DNA of 32,902 nt from a bacterium (lineage in GTDB: Bacteria > Sumerlaeota > Sumerlaeia > SLMS01): assembly GCA_016125005.1 (NCBI GenBank), contig WGMQ01000107.1:1-32902 (forward strand), given 5' to 3'. A model generated the notes under the pieces. That model made no database searches and was not told the origin of the DNA. It saw only the letters and a list, made by a program, of their open reading frames with translations. Shown here in pieces: positions 22,170 through 31,847 of the stretch. The number at the start of each line of letters is the position of its first letter. Positions within the stretch are counted from its first letter, which is position 1. A program made the translations under genes and the position numbers.

Positions 22170-23114
22170 TTAAGGAAATGTGCAGTTGCCCACATGTTGA
22201 TCATGGGTAAGGACCCTGCCATCTTCACCGTTGATTCCAGCTAGTGCACCCAAGTACAACAATTGAAGACGCTTGAGTTTATTATCTTCTAACAGTAACG
22301 TCCGGATGACGCTCTGCAAAAGCTTCCAACAAACAGTCCTCAGCGTAAGGCCCGTGGAGCCATACTGGCGCCATATTAAGATCAGGTTCCGGATGTTATA
22401 ATAAGAATACCACACTGGCTTGTCAGGAATGTGGAGGGTGCGACCAAGCATTCGGCGTGGAACATAATCGAAAACCTGGGTCAACACAGCAGATCGGCAT
22501 GAAAGTTGAATCCAGTTACCTTGATGAAGGGCTATCCCGTATGCCAGATCCTCGTACCCCATCCATAGGTCAGACATTACCGAAATATTCTCTGCAAGTG
22601 GGGCCAAAGAATACAGTGCTGAATTAGAGCTACTCCAGAGAACCTCTGCAGTCGGTTCGTCTTGGGGAATCTCATATAACCGAGTCCCAGAAGATGGCCT
22701 AAAATGCCGACGGCCGTCTTCCCAACGCGGCCCCCGTGGGCTGTGGTCGAGCATTGGATAGACTGCGCCAACTCGTGAACGTGATCGCGCCGCTGACAGC
22801 ATCGCTGATAATCTGGCGGCGTCCCAGCTTGCATCGTGATTTAAACACAGACACCACTCAGCCCCGGTTTCTGACGCGAGTTTCATCCGCCGCGCGAGGT
22901 TGCCGGCCGAGCCAAGATTGGTATTCGAATTCTCGTAGTGTAGTTGCCATTTTTTGGCAGCAGCGGTCTCCGCGATTTTGCCGCTGCCTAGAGAGTCGAC
23001 TACTATGACTATAGTTACTTCTGGGTGCGGACTAGTGAATATCTCTTCTAGAAGTGAGATGATCGCGGCATCGGACCGGAACGCCGAGATTGCGATGGCC
23101 ACCGATTTTGTCAT
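22170..23114 (-). CDS. family 2 glycosyltransferase (rhamnosyltransferase-like)
   Basis: 314 residues from ATG 23114, which overlaps the epimerase stop (ATGA); ATG 23132 is in frame but inside that gene. GT-A fold: AIAISAFRSD at the N-terminus, nucleotide-binding IVVDSLGSG, NTNLGSAGNLARRM, and the metal-binding region LCLNHDASWD in place of the usual DDD/DxD. Length and pattern resemble rhamnosyltransferases of the WbbL/RfbF type. Sugar specificity is inferred and uncertain; dTDP-rhamnose is made by the neighbouring genes. Confidence 0.8.
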   Translation of the reverse strand: MTKSVAIAISAFRSDAAIISLLEEIFTSPHPEVTIVIVVDSLGSGKIAETAAAKKWQLHYENSNTNLGSAGNLARRMKLASETGAEWCLCLNHDASWDAARLSAMLSAARSRSRVGAVYPMLDHSPRGPRWEDGRRHFRPSSGTRLYEIPQDEPTAEVLWSSSNSALYSLAPLAENISVMSDLWMGYEDLAYGIALHQGNWIQLSCRSAVLTQVFDYVPRRMLGRTLHIPDKPVWYSYYNIRNLILIWRQYGSTGLTLRTVCWKLLQSVIRTLLLEDNKLKRLQLLYLGALAGINGEDGRVLTHDQHVGNCTFP

Positions 23115-24196
23115 GCCGATTTGCGCGCCCATTCGACCAACGCACGGATCCCATCACTCAGGTTGACCTGCGGGGCCCAGCCGAGCGCCGTTTTGGCGGC
23201 AGAGATGTCAGCCACCGCGTAGCGAATGTCCCCTGGGCGAAACTGCCCAGTGATCGTGATCCGTCCGCCTTCGAGGCCGAGCGCAGCGATCATCGTGCGC
23301 GCCACCTCGAGTATGGTCACGCCCGTCCCCGAACCAATGTCCAAAGTCTCGTCGGGCACCTCGGCGATCTCACACAAGCGGTGGAAAGCTGCGACTACGT
23401 CAGACACGTACACGAAGTCGCGCACGATCTCACCGTCCTCGTAGATGTTGAGGGGTTTTCCGTCGAGTAACTGTTGGGCGAAGATTGACAGCACGCCGGT
23501 ATAGGGATTGTGCAGGGACTGGCCCGCGCCGTAGACGTTCTGCAGCCTCAAGATAGCGATTTCCATACCGGATTGTTCAAGCCCCTGGCGTAGCAAGTAT
23601 TCCTGCATGAGCTTCGTCGAGGCGTATACCGAGGCGGGGGCCGGTGCGGTGTTGCTGGCGCGGCTCGGGACCGGATCGAGCGGGCGGCCATTGGCGTCCT
23701 TCGGGGCGAAATCCCCGGCGGCGAGGTCGGCCGACAAGCGCGGGACCGCTGTGACCTCGCGCCCATCGCGATCCCGGCAAGCGCCTTCGCCGTAGACGGC
23801 ACGCGACCCGGCGAGAACCACCCGGCGCACCTCGACTCCCTCGCGGCCAGCGGCCCTGAGCGCTTCGATCAGCCGCGCCGTGCCGGTCACGTTGACGTCA
23901 CAGTAGTGTGCCGGCAGGTCGTAGGACTGGCCGGTACCGGTTTCCGCGGCCAGGTGAACGATGATCTCAGAATTGGCATCAACTATGGCCTCGCTGACGG
24001 CATCGATATCGCGAATATCACCAAAGATAAATATCACCCCTGCCACATTCAGTTCGGAAGTTGTTTTCTTAGAATCGGGGTGTACTTGGGCGTGGAGGTT
24101 ATCAAACACTGTCACATTGTGACCTGCGCTTCGCAAAGAGAGCGCCAAGCGCTTGCCAATAAATCCAGCTCCTCCTGTGATCAGTATGTTTGACAA
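23111..24196 (-). CDS. NAD-dependent nucleotide-sugar epimerase/dehydratase
   Basis: 361 residues. The start is probably TTG 24196, with GGAG 13 bases upstream; no in-frame ATG lies near the conserved N-terminus ([18 protein letters not shown]). Extended SDR: GGAGFIG, LAAETGTGQSYDLP, GSRAVYGEG, catalytic Tyr-Lys in VYASTKLMQEY, then LRLQNVYGAGQSL and RDFVYVSDVVAAF. The long insert after GSRAVYGEG is typical of a group found in bacterial EPS loci, of the UDP-sugar epimerase type. Substrate unknown. It overlaps the following glycosyltransferase by 4 bp. Confidence 0.88.
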   Translation of the reverse strand: MSNILITGGAGFIGKRLALSLRSAGHNVTVFDNLHAQVHPDSKKTTSELNVAGVIFIFGDIRDIDAVSEAIVDANSEIIVHLAAETGTGQSYDLPAHYCDVNVTGTARLIEALRAAGREGVEVRRVVLAGSRAVYGEGACRDRDGREVTAVPRLSADLAAGDFAPKDANGRPLDPVPSRASNTAPAPASVYASTKLMQEYLLRQGLEQSGMEIAILRLQNVYGAGQSLHNPYTGVLSIFAQQLLDGKPLNIYEDGEIVRDFVYVSDVVAAFHRLCEIAEVPDETLDIGSGTGVTILEVARTMIAALGLEGGRITITGQFRPGDIRYAVADISAAKTALGWAPQVNLSDGIRALVEWARKSA

Positions 24197-24327
24197 TTAT
24201 TTACTCCATTTCTTCGAGTTTTGCCTCGAGACGATCATCATTGGCTGGCGGCAAACTGGACACTCTTGCTGGGTTCGCCGGATGAATGAGCGGGCCAATC
24301 AAAAGTCCTTGTTATACCGAGCATTTC

Positions 24328-25506
24328 CTAGCGCGACTGTGTAGAAGCCGCAAACCGAATTGCCGCTTCATAACTGCAAACAGACCGATCAATTCCGAAC
24401 ATCTCCCTTCCAACTATGCGGGCTTCATGAGAAAGTTGGGCTTTGGACGGAATGAACTTCTCAATTACCCACTCCCTAGCGGCAGCAACGTCACCCTCAA
24501 ATGGAAACATTACGCCCGCATCAATCAATGGCCCGACCTCGCCGACGCCTGCGGAGCCTATGATTGGGAGCCCAGCCATAAGGTACTCGCCAATCTTGAT
24601 CGGTGCCACGCCTTGAGTTGAGTAACATTTCTTTCGCAGTGCAAAGGCAAGGTCGCACGACTTCAGCTCCGCTGGAATATCTTCGGGAGGAACCTGTCTT
24701 AAAGCGATCCAACTTGCATCAGCCAGACCAACCCGCTCTAAGGCTTCTAAAGCGTTCTGAGTATCGCCCGAAAAAAGATTTAGAGTTGTCTCCGGTACAG
24801 CGTCACGAATTTCCCTAGAAAGTTCGAGCATTTGATCTGGAAGATATTGCGCACCAATCGATCCTGCATAGCAGAGGCGCAGAGAGTTGTTCGGTCGTGA
24901 CGGCCGTTCTCCTGCGTATGCAATCGGATCCCTACCGTTTGTAGCGACAAAAAACTTCGCCGCATCCATGCCCGAGTCCGTCTGAAGGATATCCGCCGCT
25001 GTTTTCGTTCGAACCATGACAGAACCAGCGAACCTCACCATCCGTCGCTCGACCCACTTCAGAACTAGGTAGGTCATGCTGCGTCGCGAGAGGCCCTGAA
25101 AATCGGCGCGCTCATCGGCCGCAAATCCGTCAGCATCAAAAACTATCCGCAAGCCCCGCATCGGTCCCATGCAAAGAACGGCGAGGGCAGGCATAAGGCT
25201 CCTCGGCATTAGTACATCGATCTTCCAGTCCATGACCGCGCGCCGAATAACCCGACTGCCTACTACTGCGGTCAGTAACGGACCAAGACCTCCGCCGAAG
25301 CGCCTGACCCGTACCATCCGATAGGGAACACCCTGTGCTTCGCAGGTCCTCATGGCTTCGGTGACTTTTTCATCCGCTCCCCAAGTGAACTGCACGACAT
25401 GTGGGCTGTGACCGGATTTTGCGAGACTTGTCAGGATCGGGAGGAAGAGCCCAGTCAGATAGCTTGTCTGCGGACCGTCCCAGGTGATGAAGAGAAGACG
25501 ATTCAT
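24328..25506 (-). CDS. family 4-type glycosyltransferase
   Basis: 392 residues, GT-B fold. N-terminal domain LLFITWDGPQTSYLTGL; C-terminal domain with LRLCYAGSIGAQYLPDQM, the nucleotide-sugar region, and PIKIGEYLMAGLPIIGS, the counterpart of the E-x7-E motif. It starts in an ATGA overlap with the preceding transferase. A 131-bp gap with no gene lies downstream before the epimerase. Donor and acceptor are not predictable. Confidence 0.85.
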   Translation of the reverse strand: MNRLLFITWDGPQTSYLTGLFLPILTSLAKSGHSPHVVQFTWGADEKVTEAMRTCEAQGVPYRMVRVRRFGGGLGPLLTAVVGSRVIRRAVMDWKIDVLMPRSLMPALAVLCMGPMRGLRIVFDADGFAADERADFQGLSRRSMTYLVLKWVERRMVRFAGSVMVRTKTAADILQTDSGMDAAKFFVATNGRDPIAYAGERPSRPNNSLRLCYAGSIGAQYLPDQMLELSREIRDAVPETTLNLFSGDTQNALEALERVGLADASWIALRQVPPEDIPAELKSCDLAFALRKKCYSTQGVAPIKIGEYLMAGLPIIGSAGVGEVGPLIDAGVMFPFEGDVAAAREWVIEKFIPSKAQLSHEARIVGREMFGIDRSVCSYEAAIRFAASTQSR

Positions 25507-26597
25507 GCGCCTATAGCAGCGATGAAGCGTTCATAGAACTTATCGCATTCCATGAAATAGGCGTCCGGTGAGAAACGCTGGATCACAGAATCTCTGCCCT
25601 TTCCGCCGATCGCCCTTAGCATGGCCACATCAGCCGCGACGAGCGCCTCAATTGCATCCGCGATCGATTCCGCGCTAGTTCCGGAAAGAAGCCAGCCGTT
25701 CTCTTCGTCATCAATGATTTCCGGTGTTCCGCCTACCGGCGTTGCGAGAACGGGAATACCCATAGACATCGCCTCTACAAGGGCCAAGCCGAAACCTTCA
25801 GAGATTGAGGGCTGCACATAAAGATCGATATCGGCCAGCCGCTCGAACGGTCGGGGGGCAAAGCCTACAAGAAACACGCTATCAAACAAACCAAATTTCT
25901 TGACCTCATCTTCAAGCATCTTCCTTTGGCTGCCGTCACCGACAATTGTCAGGCATACTTGCAAGCCTCTGCTCCTAAGAATTCTAACGGCCTTGATCAA
26001 TCCAAGCGGGTTCTTCACCTCTTCAAGGCGGCCGACAAAGCCGAGTCGAAACTGATCAGACGGTGGAGGATCACGTCTTCTTGACAGCATCTGTACAGGG
26101 TTCAGAATCACCTGACACCGAGCTGCTTCAACCTCTCCCAGTTCGACGATCTTGCGTTTGACAGCCTCCGATATTGCAACGACGGAATTTGCCATGCGAT
26201 AAATCCATCTAAATACGAGTCGGGCCCTGAGCGAATGGTTCGGAAAACCGATTTCCTCAGCGATACACACAGGAACCCTGCATATCTTGCCTGCGATGAT
26301 ACCATGGAAGTTCGCCTCTGCTCCATGGCAGTGAATTATTTCAGGATTTGTCTTTCGGATTTGACGCATCAGCGCAAATGTTGCGGCAAGAGACGGTATG
26401 CGTGACGGGCAGTTGAGGATGGCAACAGAATTTCCAGACTCAGCCATCCTAGCACCAACAGCCCCGCCTCGTGAAATTGAGCAGAAAGAGTGCCGGAAAC
26501 GCGACCGCTGAGAATTTCCACCAATCACATTCATGTGAGCCTCGACGCCGCCAAAATCCAACGACTCAGAAACGTGTAAAACAAGTCTCTTTTTCAT
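25503..26597 (-). CDS. GT4 glycosyltransferase
   Basis: 364 residues, ATG 26597 in an ATGA overlap with the upstream gene. GT4 features: LVLHVSESLDFGGVEAHM at the N-terminus, FRLGFVGRLEEVKNPLGLIK, the E-x7-E motif in SEGFGLALVEAMSMGIPVLA, and VGGTPEIIDDEENGWLL. A retaining transferase at the cytoplasmic face of the membrane. It is part of a four-gene coupled block (29043 to 24328). Confidence 0.92.
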   Translation of the reverse strand: MKKRLVLHVSESLDFGGVEAHMNVIGGNSQRSRFRHSFCSISRGGAVGARMAESGNSVAILNCPSRIPSLAATFALMRQIRKTNPEIIHCHGAEANFHGIIAGKICRVPVCIAEEIGFPNHSLRARLVFRWIYRMANSVVAISEAVKRKIVELGEVEAARCQVILNPVQMLSRRRDPPPSDQFRLGFVGRLEEVKNPLGLIKAVRILRSRGLQVCLTIVGDGSQRKMLEDEVKKFGLFDSVFLVGFAPRPFERLADIDLYVQPSISEGFGLALVEAMSMGIPVLATPVGGTPEIIDDEENGWLLSGTSAESIADAIEALVAADVAMLRAIGGKGRDSVIQRFSPDAYFMECDKFYERFIAAIGA

Positions 26598-27559
26598 GGT
26601 CGGATTGCGTCCTTAAGGGCACTTTTCCAACCTGAAAATTCAGAGTAACCCCCACCCCAAAAGAATACCAAAACACCGACCCAGCGAGTAGCCCTAGAGC
26701 GCGCCGCGAGGCGAATGCGGGCGTCAAGGCATTCCATGCGTCGGTCCAAGTAATCTAACGCGATATCATATCTGCCATCCAATCCTAGACTTTCAAATAG
26801 TACCTTACTAGACGCGATTCGTTCTGAAGTCATCTTGTAGCGGTCTATCTGATCCTGCCAGCCCTGTATGGACGAACTGAGACCTGTGGCCCTGATTAAT
26901 CTTATCTGCGATGTTCCGCTTGTGCTGCTCATCTGCCAATTTGAAGCGTTACTATTATGACGGCGGTATTTCTGAAGGGAGGCTGGTAAAAGTAGGCGAG
27001 CGCCAAGTGAAAGTGACAGGTGGTTTATCCAGTTGTCATGGGCGAAAAGATCTTTTGGGAGTGGCAGAACCAATTCGAGAAATTGCTTTCTGATGGCCAT
27101 ACAGCAACCGGAAAAGAAGGCTTCCGCCCTGCCGCCCGCTGAAATGATGTTGTGCAGCTGAGTGAATTTTGATGGCAGGAGGTTTTCATCACAGATAATC
27201 ATGTCATTTACAACTACCTGCGCCCAAGGATTATCCTGCAGTTTGCCCACTACTGTTTCAATTTTTCTTGGAAGCCATTCGTCGTCCTGATCGCTCAAAA
27301 AGATTATGTCTCCTGAGCACAAGCTGACGGCCCTTGAAAAATTCCGCGCGTAGCCGAGATTCTTCTCGTTGAGTTCCACTCGAATCTTAAAGGGCGCGTG
27401 CTGAGCAAACGTGTGAACGATATCGAGAGTGCCGTCGGTCGACCCATCGTCAGTGATAACGAGTTCGTCAGGTATCAAGGTTTGTTCTGTGAAACTCTTC
27501 AGTTGTTGCTCTATAAACTGAGCGCCGTTGTAAACTGCCATCGCAATAGAAATTTTCAT
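26594..27559 (-). CDS. GT2 glycosyltransferase
   Basis: 321 residues, ATG 27559, overlapping its neighbours by 4 bp at both ends. GT-A fold: ISIAMAVYNGAQFIEQQL, TDDGSTDGT, and FLSDQDDEWLP with the DxD metal motif. C-terminal HDNWINHLSLSLGAR. The family resembles rhamnosyl- or alpha-L-Rha transferases of O-antigen loci, an assignment that is plausible but not certain. Confidence 0.92.
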   Translation of the reverse strand: MKISIAMAVYNGAQFIEQQLKSFTEQTLIPDELVITDDGSTDGTLDIVHTFAQHAPFKIRVELNEKNLGYARNFSRAVSLCSGDIIFLSDQDDEWLPRKIETVVGKLQDNPWAQVVVNDMIICDENLLPSKFTQLHNIISAGGRAEAFFSGCCMAIRKQFLELVLPLPKDLFAHDNWINHLSLSLGARLLLPASLQKYRRHNSNASNWQMSSTSGTSQIRLIRATGLSSSIQGWQDQIDRYKMTSERIASSKVLFESLGLDGRYDIALDYLDRRMECLDARIRLAARSRATRWVGVLVFFWGGGYSEFSGWKSALKDAIRP

Positions 27560-29043
27560 AGCGCTCGCCTTGCGATTAAAACTGATCTAACTCTTTGCAA
27601 GATGCGATGAATTTGACCACCTTGGCCGATTAAAGACATTGAGATAGACCGAAGCGTTGCGTCTTGTACTTCGGGCAAAAATTTTAACACGCCTGTAACT
27701 ATTTTTATTCTGGTAAATAGAGATATTGATATTGGGATCTCCATCGGAAAACTAACCGATGAGAAAAGCTCTCTGCGCACTTCCTGCAATTCTACATTTG
27801 AGAACGGTGCCCAGCTTGGGAAGGGTACTAATTCGCCGCTGTCAATTTTTGAAACTCTCTCCCGGAATGCCGACATTGAGTGCCAGGCGCGTATTTGATC
27901 AGACATTTCGTCCAAGTTATAATGTACTTCCCCCTTCTTTAAATAATTATCGAGGTCGGTCAGCACTTCTGAGATACTTTGCTTTCTGATGCTCTCAGCT
28001 GCGTTATAGCCGTATGCGATAGATTTGAGCGAAAATATGGGCACGCCCAATGATCCTGCTAGTGCTAGAACAGTGCCGCCGGTCAGTGGAAAGCTATCGA
28101 TGTACGCACTGCAATCGGTTAACAACTTTAATGACTCTTCAGCGCTTGTGCTACCCCTAAAATCTAAATACTTATTGTCTAAATACTCAGACCACCACGA
28201 TTCTTGTCCGGTTTGTCCGGCGATTATAAATTTTATGTTATACTTTCGAGTGAGTGAGTCTGCTATTTTTGGAAAATTCAAATCATCTCTTGGGCGCAGC
28301 TTTTCGCGACGCGCAATTGTCAGCAAGAATGTCTCTTGTGAGGGTTTCCATCGCGCCACAGGTATATTGACCGGTATCCCCAAAAAGGATTGCTTTAACA
28401 CCCCGCGATGGAGCTGGGAAATCGATCTTCCTAGCCCGCTTACTTCAAGATAGGTTACATCAAAATTTGGGTGAAAGTGGAAGCAGTGGTCTGCATGATT
28501 TATGAATAGGATCCTAGCGCCAGATCCAGAGGCGCGATCTGCTAATATACATGATTCAATATCCCACGGATGGGCGTGCAAATAAAGCGCGCCAGTTAGT
28601 TCACAACTAAGCAACTTCTCAAATTTCTCAATATGATGTACGACTACACCAGCTTCGCGTATTCTACTCAAAGCGATTGAATCTCTTCGAGTTATTACGC
28701 AAGGCCTTGCGCCATTATCAATTTGCGCGATGATATAGTTTGTGAGAAGCGAGGTGTGACCGCCAGTGACGTATGGCTCGCTGATGTAATGTATATCTCC
28801 TGCGATTAGTTTCTTTGGATTAAGATGAGGAACTTTTGAGGCGACTTGGTTTTGCAAACTGTAATCATGAAATTTGTCTACTAAGTTCCTCTGGGAGAAC
28901 TCGCCATAGAGTGACGCTAGAGCTAAGCTTTCCTTCCAATCTTCTGCAAAAATAGCCAAGTCGCGCAAAAATCCAGCTATTTTTGCAGCTGTGTCTAACG
29001 TCGAATTGGGAGCGCCGGTGAGTGCTGGGGGGAGAGTTCTCAT
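27556..29043 (-). CDS. large glycosyltransferase-like protein, low GC
   Basis: 495 residues, ATG 29043 with a weak ribosome site. It has a GT-B-like outline: an N-terminal domain with HYISEPYVTGGHTSLLTNYI and a C-terminal domain with FIIAGQTGQESWW and YIDSFPLTGGTVLALAGSLG, similar to the donor site of SPINDLY/GT41-like and Gtf-type proteins. It is clearly AT-richer than the genes around it, especially 27600-29000, suggesting separate acquisition. It overlaps the next gene by 4 bp. Activity as a transferase is likely; sugar unknown. Confidence 0.6.
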   Translation of the reverse strand: MRTLPPALTGAPNSTLDTAAKIAGFLRDLAIFAEDWKESLALASLYGEFSQRNLVDKFHDYSLQNQVASKVPHLNPKKLIAGDIHYISEPYVTGGHTSLLTNYIIAQIDNGARPCVITRRDSIALSRIREAGVVVHHIEKFEKLLSCELTGALYLHAHPWDIESCILADRASGSGARILFINHADHCFHFHPNFDVTYLEVSGLGRSISQLHRGVLKQSFLGIPVNIPVARWKPSQETFLLTIARREKLRPRDDLNFPKIADSLTRKYNIKFIIAGQTGQESWWSEYLDNKYLDFRGSTSAEESLKLLTDCSAYIDSFPLTGGTVLALAGSLGVPIFSLKSIAYGYNAAESIRKQSISEVLTDLDNYLKKGEVHYNLDEMSDQIRAWHSMSAFRERVSKIDSGELVPFPSWAPFSNVELQEVRRELFSSVSFPMEIPISISLFTRIKIVTGVLKFLPEVQDATLRSISMSLIGQGGQIHRILQRVRSVLIARRAL

Positions 29044-29155
29044 GGTTCTCGATAACGGTGTGTTTCAGCAGGGAGAGGACTCTTGTTAACGAACGTGGTC
29101 AATAACCGTGAACAATGTTTGGGGTGAACACTCGCTCTACCGTCTCGCAGTAGTA

Positions 29156-29266
29156 TTATTCGTGTTTGCCGGAAAAGAGAGCGAAGGTGACGAGTGCGCT
29201 GTCCGGTGTGCTCACCGGCAAGTCGGTGTAGCCGGAGGGTAGTAGTATCAACGCCTGATCATCCAT
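29156..29266 (-). CDS. possible 36-aa peptide overlapping the wzx end
   Basis: ATG 29266 follows AAAGGATAAAGGG, a good ribosome site, and opens a frame to TAA at 29156 ([20 protein letters not shown] and 16 more residues). It overlaps the last codons of the flippase in another frame. No homology is recognised, and no membrane segment or motif is seen. It may be a real small protein, an eroded gene start, or chance. The rest of the 204-bp gap to the next gene holds nothing I can assign. Confidence 0.25.
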   Translation of the reverse strand: MDDQALILLPSGYTDLPVSTPDSALVTFALFSGKHE

Positions 29267-30753
29267 CCCTTTATCCTTTCCCCCAGACGTGCGATGCGGC
29301 ACAAGCTGTCGCCTGCCCCCGCCATCGCCGACACCCGCATCAACGCCCAGGTTCCCGTGACCAGTGCCAACCCGAGGCCAAGGACGGCGCCCAGCGTTTC
29401 TGACCAGCGCGCGGCGATGTCTACAACCACCGCTGCCGCCATCAACATCAGTGCCTGCGCCTTGACCGCGCGGGTCCAGCGAAAACCGATCCTCCGCCCG
29501 CCGAGGAACCAGACCAGCGGCAGGTAGACGACGTAAAGCGCAAGGAACGCCGCCCCCGTGGCCGTAACGCCGATCAGCGGAAGGCCAATGAAGACGCCAA
29601 GGACAAAGACACCCATCCCAAGCGACTCGGTGGCGATGAAGGTCTTGCCCGCGCCCGCCGCGAGAAGCACGAAGCCCAGGGGCCAGCTCATCACCTTGAG
29701 GATATCGCCCAAAAGCTGCCAGCGCAGGATCTCGACCGCCGGGCCGAATTCGGCAGTGTAGAGCAATTTGATGACCCAGGGCGCAAGGCCAAGCATCCCC
29801 AGTAGCACCGGCGCACAGAGCAGCAGCGCCACCTCGGTCTGTTCGTTGACAAGGCGGGTGGCTGCCTTGTGGTCGCCGATCACCGCTGTCAGACGGGGGT
29901 AGTAGTCGGTTCCCATCGCGCCCAGCACGACGCCCAGATAGGTCATCCCGATCGCCCAGGCGCCCTGGAACTGGCCAAGCGCCTCGGCGCCAAGCTCGCG
30001 CTGGACAAGGGTCCGTGCCGCAAGATGGCCCAGCGTCGTGACAAGCCCGCTCAGCATGAAGGCAAAGCCCAGCATCAGCATCACGTGCCATTCACGCGAC
30101 ATCTCGGGCAGGCGGATCGGGGGCCCGGCGGGGGGCCCAAGGCGCGTGACATAGAGATGCCCGAGCAGGAACGTGACAACCGGTGCAATCAGGATCATGG
30201 CGATCAGGCCCTGCGCGCCCCAGAGCCACAGCGCCAGTACGCCAAGTGCCGCTCCGACGACCCCGGCGCCAATGCTGATCCGCGCCAGATCGCCGATCCG
30301 GCGCAGGCCGGTCAGGAGCGCGCTCTGCGAGCCGGCGGCAACGGTCAGCGCAACGGCGACCGATAGCCAGGCAACATCATTGGTGCGGCTTTCATCCGCC
30401 AAAATCATCTGCGCGACCCAACCGCTCGCCAGCCAGAACAGGGCCGCCCCGATCAGGGCAAGAAGCATCGTTCCCCAGAACAAGGCGCGGCGCGTGCGGC
30501 CTACTGCAACGTCACCCCCCTTGGCATGGGCAGCAGCAATCTGGCGGGTGCCGACAGTGCCAAGCCCCATCGCAGCGATGGACGACGCGGTCTGGATGAG
30601 GCTCAGGTACAAACCGACAAGCCCAACACCCGCCGGCCCCAGCAGCACGGCCACGGCCTTCACTTTCAAAATGCCCACGGCGATGTTGATGACTTGCGCC
30701 CCCCCGATGATGGAGGAGGATCGCAGGATCGTTCGGTAAGAGCTGTCGCTCAC
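29248..30753 (-). CDS. wzx: O-antigen/EPS repeat-unit flippase (Wzx)
   Basis: 501 residues from GTG 30753, overlapping the aminotransferase stop (GTGA). Polytopic MOP-superfamily protein with about 14 hydrophobic segments; the N-terminal [20 protein letters not shown] and [16 protein letters not shown] match the WzxE-like O-antigen translocase group. It moves undecaprenyl-diphosphate-linked repeat units across the inner membrane for polymerisation by the EpsG/Wzy-like protein. GC-rich, like the gene before it and unlike the transferase after it. Confidence 0.9.
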   Translation of the reverse strand: MSDSSYRTILRSSSIIGGAQVINIAVGILKVKAVAVLLGPAGVGLVGLYLSLIQTASSIAAMGLGTVGTRQIAAAHAKGGDVAVGRTRRALFWGTMLLALIGAALFWLASGWVAQMILADESRTNDVAWLSVAVALTVAAGSQSALLTGLRRIGDLARISIGAGVVGAALGVLALWLWGAQGLIAMILIAPVVTFLLGHLYVTRLGPPAGPPIRLPEMSREWHVMLMLGFAFMLSGLVTTLGHLAARTLVQRELGAEALGQFQGAWAIGMTYLGVVLGAMGTDYYPRLTAVIGDHKAATRLVNEQTEVALLLCAPVLLGMLGLAPWVIKLLYTAEFGPAVEILRWQLLGDILKVMSWPLGFVLLAAGAGKTFIATESLGMGVFVLGVFIGLPLIGVTATGAAFLALYVVYLPLVWFLGGRRIGFRWTRAVKAQALMLMAAAVVVDIAARWSETLGAVLGLGLALVTGTWALMRVSAMAGAGDSLCRIARLGERIKGWMIRR

Positions 30754-31847
30754 CGGGCTGCGCCTTGTACGGCCGCGATCACCCGCCCGGCATTCGCCAT
30801 CGCCAGCTGCGGCCCCATCGGTAGGCTCAGCACCTCGTCCGCGAGACGCCGTGCCAGCGGCAAGGCGTCGGGCGCAAGGCCGAGCCCGGCATAGGCCGCC
30901 TGCATGTGCGGCGGGATCGGGTAGTGGATCATCGTGCCGACCCCGGCCTCGGTCAGCCGCCTCTGCAGGCGGTCGCGGTCGAGCGAGCGGACGACGTAAA
31001 GGTGCCAGACCGGGTCGGCCCAGTCGGGAACATGTGGCAGGATCAGCCCGCTATCCGCCAGCTCTTTACTGTAAAGATTAGCGATTGCTCGTCGACGTTC
31101 GGTCCAGTTGTTGAGATGTCTGAGCTTCACGCACAGCACCGCCGCCTGGATCGGATCGAGGCGCGAGTTCACGCCCGGCACCTCGTTGACGTACTTCACC
31201 CGGCTGCCGTAGTTGCGCAGAACGCGGATGCGGCCCGCCAAGTCTGGGCGGTTCGTGGTGATGGCACCGGCGTCGCCCAAGGCGCCCAGGTTCTTGCCGG
31301 GATAGAAGCTCCAGCAGACCACGTCCCCATGCGCCCCGATGCGCCGACCTTTGTAGCGCGCGCCGTGGGCCTGGGCGGCATCCTCGACCACGGCGATACC
31401 ATGTTCCCGCGCGAGGGTCAGGATCGGATCCATATCTGCGGGCTGGCCATACAGATGCACCGGCAGCAGAACCCTGGTCCGCGGTGTAATCGCTGCGGCG
31501 ATCCGATTGGGGTCAATGTTATGGGTTGCGGCATCGGGTTCGACCGGCACCGGCGTGGCGCCAACTGCAGAAACGGCCAGCCAGGTCGCGATATAGGTGT
31601 TGGACGGCACGATCATCTCGTCGCCCGGACCGACATCAAGCGCGCGCAGCGCAAGGATCAACGCATCAAGTCCATTGGCCAGCCCCACGGCATGTTTGGC
31701 CCCGCAGTATTCAGCCCATTCGGCTTCGAAGGCTTCAACCTCGGGGCCAAGGATGTACCAACCGCTGTTCAGCACGCGCGAGACTGCCGTGTCGATCTCG
31801 GGCTTCAGCTCCCGGTAGGATGCTCCTAGGTCGAGGAAGGGGATCAT
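30750..31847 (-). CDS. PLP-dependent sugar aminotransferase (FdtB/QdtB-like)
   Basis: 365 residues from ATG 31847, which overlaps the acyltransferase stop (ATGA); upstream in-frame codons are inside that gene. DegT/DnrJ/EryC1 fold: [52 protein letters not shown] with the PLP Asp at about 156, and the Schiff-base Lys in [14 protein letters not shown] at about 185. This set is typical of dTDP-3-keto-6-deoxyhexose 3-aminotransferases, using a product derived from RmlB. The matching 3,4-ketoisomerase is not in the window, so the exact substrate is inferred. Confidence 0.88.
   Translation of the reverse strand: MIPFLDLGASYRELKPEIDTAVSRVLNSGWYILGPEVEAFEAEWAEYCGAKHAVGLANGLDALILALRALDVGPGDEMIVPSNTYIATWLAVSAVGATPVPVEPDAATHNIDPNRIAAAITPRTRVLLPVHLYGQPADMDPILTLAREHGIAVVEDAAQAHGARYKGRRIGAHGDVVCWSFYPGKNLGALGDAGAITTNRPDLAGRIRVLRNYGSRVKYVNEVPGVNSRLDPIQAAVLCVKLRHLNNWTERRRAIANLYSKELADSGLILPHVPDWADPVWHLYVVRSLDRDRLQRRLTEAGVGTMIHYPIPPHMQAAYAGLGLAPDALPLARRLADEVLSLPMGPQLAMANAGRVIAAVQGAAR

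Noticed and set aside
29156..30091. 311-codon frame opposite-phase to wzx
   Set aside because: Shadow of the flippase gene; only its last 36 codons, with their own ribosome site, are mentioned as a weak candidate.
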